Shown here one piece after another: positions 5,030-6,603 of a DNA stretch of 6,603 bases; the stretch's first letter is position 1; each line of letters begins with the position of its first letter. The translations under genes and the position numbers were made by a program. Under the pieces are notes generated by a model that made no database searches, was not told the origin of the DNA, and was given only the letters and a program-made list of their open reading frames with translations. Source of the stretch: Methanobacteriota archaeon (GTDB lineage Archaea; Hydrothermarchaeota; Hydrothermarchaeia; Hydrothermarchaeales; JAADFM01); NCBI GenBank assembly GCA_013152845.1, contig JAADFM010000023.1, positions 1 through 6,603 of the forward strand. Reading direction: 5' to 3'.

Positions 5030-5784
5030 CACCCGAACATCACAGGAACTTCCGTCTCCGCCGCCTTGGCGGAGGCCTTCATGGCCTCTTCCGTCTTCCT
5101 CATGAGGTCCCTGGCGGCCAGCCTGATCTCCTCGGCCGTATCCAGGAGCTTCTGGACGTCTATTTGCCGGCCAATAATCCTGCCCACGGCCTCCACCGTG
5201 GCAGCTGCTGAGCCCGGGTCGGGGTAGCCGTGGTGGGACTCCCCCATGAGGTAGGTCACGGGGATGCCCCTCTTGGCACCTTCCAGGAGTATCAGGCTGT
5301 TGACCCCTGCCAGGAAGCCGTCCTCCAAGAGGCGCACGCCGGCCTTCTCCAGGGCCTCCTGGTCGGCCTCCCTGGTCGCCACCCCCCATACCCCTGGTTT
5401 CTCCATCTCCATCCGGTTCTGGACGGGTATGCCCCCCAGAATCAGCACCCTCTGAGGCGAGACCTCCTCGAACCACTCCCCCAGACCCCCGGCCAGGGGG
5501 TACATCATGGGAGGCGGGATGGGGACCTCTGATATAACGGCCACCATATCATCCTTTTCATATAACCTGATGGAGCTCCTGGGCCTGCGCTTCTTGACCA
5601 CCACCACCGGCGGCATGAGGCGGGACTCCACGTGGGCCATCTCCTTAAGGCCCAGGGTCTCGATGATGTGGGATACCCCGATACTGCCCACCAGGCCCTC
5701 GTCGGGGAACCCGATTATGACCGTGGGGCTGTCAAGCTCCACATTCCGGGTCTGCACTATCTCAAACCCTTCCAAATCTTCCAC
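5029..5784 (-). CDS. PAC2-family proteasome assembly chaperone homologue
   Basis: A 251-residue protein of the PAC2 (Pba/archaeal PbaA-PbaB-like) family, whose characterised members help assemble or bind the 20S proteasome. Family traits are VIIGFPDEGLVGSIG at 22-36, the VPIPPP turn at 88-93, LILGGIP at 114-120, and the ITYLMGE-type segment (VTYLMGESHHGYPDP, 176-190). A long charged helix (about 209-245) follows, likely a coiled coil. The protein ends Met249-Phe250-Gly251, a hydrophobic-aromatic-any tail resembling the HbYX motif used to dock into proteasome alpha-ring pockets, with Phe for Tyr. The GTG start at 5784 lies about 27 bases from a TATA box and has no ribosome site, so it is probably leaderless. 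It is the first gene of a coupled set with hsp20 and the TPR gene. Binding to the proteasome here is inferred from family and tail. Confidence 0.88.
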   Translation of the reverse strand: MEDLEGFEIVQTRNVELDSPTVIIGFPDEGLVGSIGVSHIIETLGLKEMAHVESRLMPPVVVVKKRRPRSSIRLYEKDDMVAVISEVPIPPPMMYPLAGGLGEWFEEVSPQRVLILGGIPVQNRMEMEKPGVWGVATREADQEALEKAGVRLLEDGFLAGVNSLILLEGAKRGIPVTYLMGESHHGYPDPGSAAATVEAVGRIIGRQIDVQKLLDTAEEIRLAARDLMRKTEEAMKASAKAAETEVPVMFG

Positions 5785-5808
5785 CCAGGGAAATCTTGGC
5801 CTGGATTG

Positions 5809-5814
5809 TATATA
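5809..5814 (-). promoter_or_regulatory. TATA box of the PAC2-Hsp20-TPR operon
   Basis: The minus strand reads CTATATACA in the 38-base gap after hisA. Its centre is about 27 bases before the GTG at 5784, giving a predicted leaderless transcript. It argues that the chaperone genes can be transcribed independently of hisA. No heat-shock regulator site is recognisable. Confidence 0.6.
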
Positions 5815-5822
5815 GTTTTTTC

Positions 5823-6548
5823 CTACTCAGCCGTCTCTTCCAGCTCCCGGGCCTTTTTGAAATCCATCCTCCCGGTGTAGAGGGCACTGCCTATGACCAC
5901 GCCCCGGGCCCCCAGCTCCCTTGCGGTCCTGACGTCCTCGAGGCTGGCTATCCCCCCGCTGACGATGACCCCCGAGGAGGTGGACTCAACCACCCTGGAG
6001 ATGATATCCCTGTCGATACCGGCCATCCTCCCCTCCACGTCCACGTTGGTGAAGAGGAACTCATCGGCATAGGCCTCAAGCACAGGCGCCAGGTCCCAGG
6101 GGCGGTGGGCGGTGGACTCCTGCCAGCCCTTCACCGTCACATAGCCCCCCCTGGAATCCAGGGCGATGGTGATACGCTCCCTGCCGTACTTTTCCACCAG
6201 GGGTGCCAGGGACTCCGGGTCCTCCACGGCCATGGTCCCCAGGATGACCCGCTCGGCCCCCAGGTCCAGGAAGTGCATGGCATCCCCCAGGGTCCTCATG
6301 CCCCCCCCGAACTGGACGGGGATGGCGAGGGCCCTGAGAATCTCCTCCACCACGGCCTCGTTCTTCCTCACCCCCCCGATGGTCCCGTCCAGGTCAATCA
6401 GGTGTAGGCGGGATGCGCCCCGGGACTCCCAGCCCCGGGCCACGGCGAGGGGGTCCTCCTCCTCGATGAGCCTCTTCCCAGGGTCGCCTCCCACAAGCTG
6501 CACGCATTTGCCGTCCTTCAAGTCCAGGGCAGGGATGACCAGGAACAT
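5823..6548 (-). CDS. hisA: Phosphoribosylformimino-AICAR-phosphate isomerase (histidine biosynthesis)
   Basis: Fourth step of histidine biosynthesis: converts ProFAR to PRFAR by an Amadori rearrangement, cytoplasmic. At 241 residues it is full length for HisA, a TIM barrel with two half-barrel repeats. It opens VIPALDLKDGKCVQ (4-17), with catalytic Asp9. The second catalytic Asp is Asp131 in IALDSRGG, and TNVDVEG (167-173) supplies the conserved Thr. Phosphate-binding loops are FGGGMRT (80-86), VSGGIAS (196-202) and GSALYTGR (220-227). The lone ALDS/TNVD pattern and GWQEST point to HisA rather than its homologue HisF. The ATG at 6548 puts the family N-terminus first and lies about 26 bases from a TATA-like box. 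A longer in-frame reading from 6587 would add 13 residues absent from the family. No other his genes are in the window. Confidence 0.95.
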   Translation of the reverse strand: MFLVIPALDLKDGKCVQLVGGDPGKRLIEEEDPLAVARGWESRGASRLHLIDLDGTIGGVRKNEAVVEEILRALAIPVQFGGGMRTLGDAMHFLDLGAERVILGTMAVEDPESLAPLVEKYGRERITIALDSRGGYVTVKGWQESTAHRPWDLAPVLEAYADEFLFTNVDVEGRMAGIDRDIISRVVESTSSGVIVSGGIASLEDVRTARELGARGVVIGSALYTGRMDFKKARELEETAE

Positions 6549-6570
6549 GGGATTAAATTGCAGCCCGGGG

Positions 6571-6578
6571 TTTTTATG
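6571..6578 (-). promoter_or_regulatory. TATA-like box of hisA
   Basis: The minus strand reads CATAAAAA, centred about 26 bases before the ATG at 6548, with purine-rich AAGA just upstream where a BRE element would lie. The spacing predicts a leaderless hisA transcript and rules against the longer reading starting at 6587. Confidence 0.5.
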
Positions 6579-6603
6579 TCTTGTCAAGGGGACGGGGCAG
6601 GGG

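Noticed and set aside
5032..5476. Minus-strand reading that fuses extra N-terminal sequence to Hsp20
   Set aside because: The added part is an out-of-frame reading of the PAC2 gene, Gly/Arg/Pro-rich, while Hsp20 itself begins at 5029 or 5023.
5796..6407. 203-codon plus-strand open frame opposite hisA
   Set aside because: His/Gly/Pro-rich low-complexity product antisense to a clear hisA, with no recognisable domain.

Overview
The window is GC-rich (roughly 60-65% by eye) archaeal DNA, compactly coded with almost no non-coding space. Archaeal signs are TATA-like boxes at a fixed distance from start codons, apparently leaderless genes, GGTGAT/GGAGG-type ribosome sites, a PAC2-family proteasome assembly chaperone homologue, and tandem coenzyme F420/luciferase-fold reductases. 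A truncated gene at the left edge resembles heterodisulfide reductase subunit C. Together these suggest a methanogen or a related euryarchaeal lineage. The sequence alone does not let me name the genus.

Left part (1-2831). On the minus strand, the start of an HdrC-like iron-sulfur protein runs off the left edge, preceded by its own TATA box. Upstream of it, also on the minus strand, lies endonuclease III (nth). Its [4Fe-4S] motif has a His in place of the second Cys. nth is divergent from a plus-strand pair of luciferase-like (Mer-like) flavin/F420 oxidoreductases. The two are diverged paralogues joined by a one-base TGATG stop/start overlap. One AT-rich box at 945-952 seems to serve both divergent directions.

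Middle (2832-3597). A short convergent intergenic region carries a 7-bp inverted repeat. Beyond it, on the minus strand, is a small two-gene unit: a 76-aa putative antitoxin followed after 3 bases by a 136-aa PIN-domain toxin-like nuclease. It has its own promoter and lower GC than its neighbours, suggesting an acquired toxin-antitoxin module.

Right part (3598-6548), all minus strand. hisA (histidine biosynthesis, own promoter) is followed after 38 bases by what looks like a three-gene proteostasis operon with its own TATA box. It contains a PAC2-family proteasome assembly chaperone homologue ending in an HbYX-like MFG tail, a small heat-shock protein (Hsp20), and a protein of about nine TPR repeats. 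The three genes overlap (1 base, then 14 bases), so they are probably translationally coupled. The most interesting points are this PAC2-Hsp20-TPR module, the coupled unequal Mer-like pair, the Cys-to-His change in Nth, and the uniform leaderless promoter architecture. No RNA genes, CRISPR arrays, insertion sequences or non-coding stretches above 300 bases were seen.
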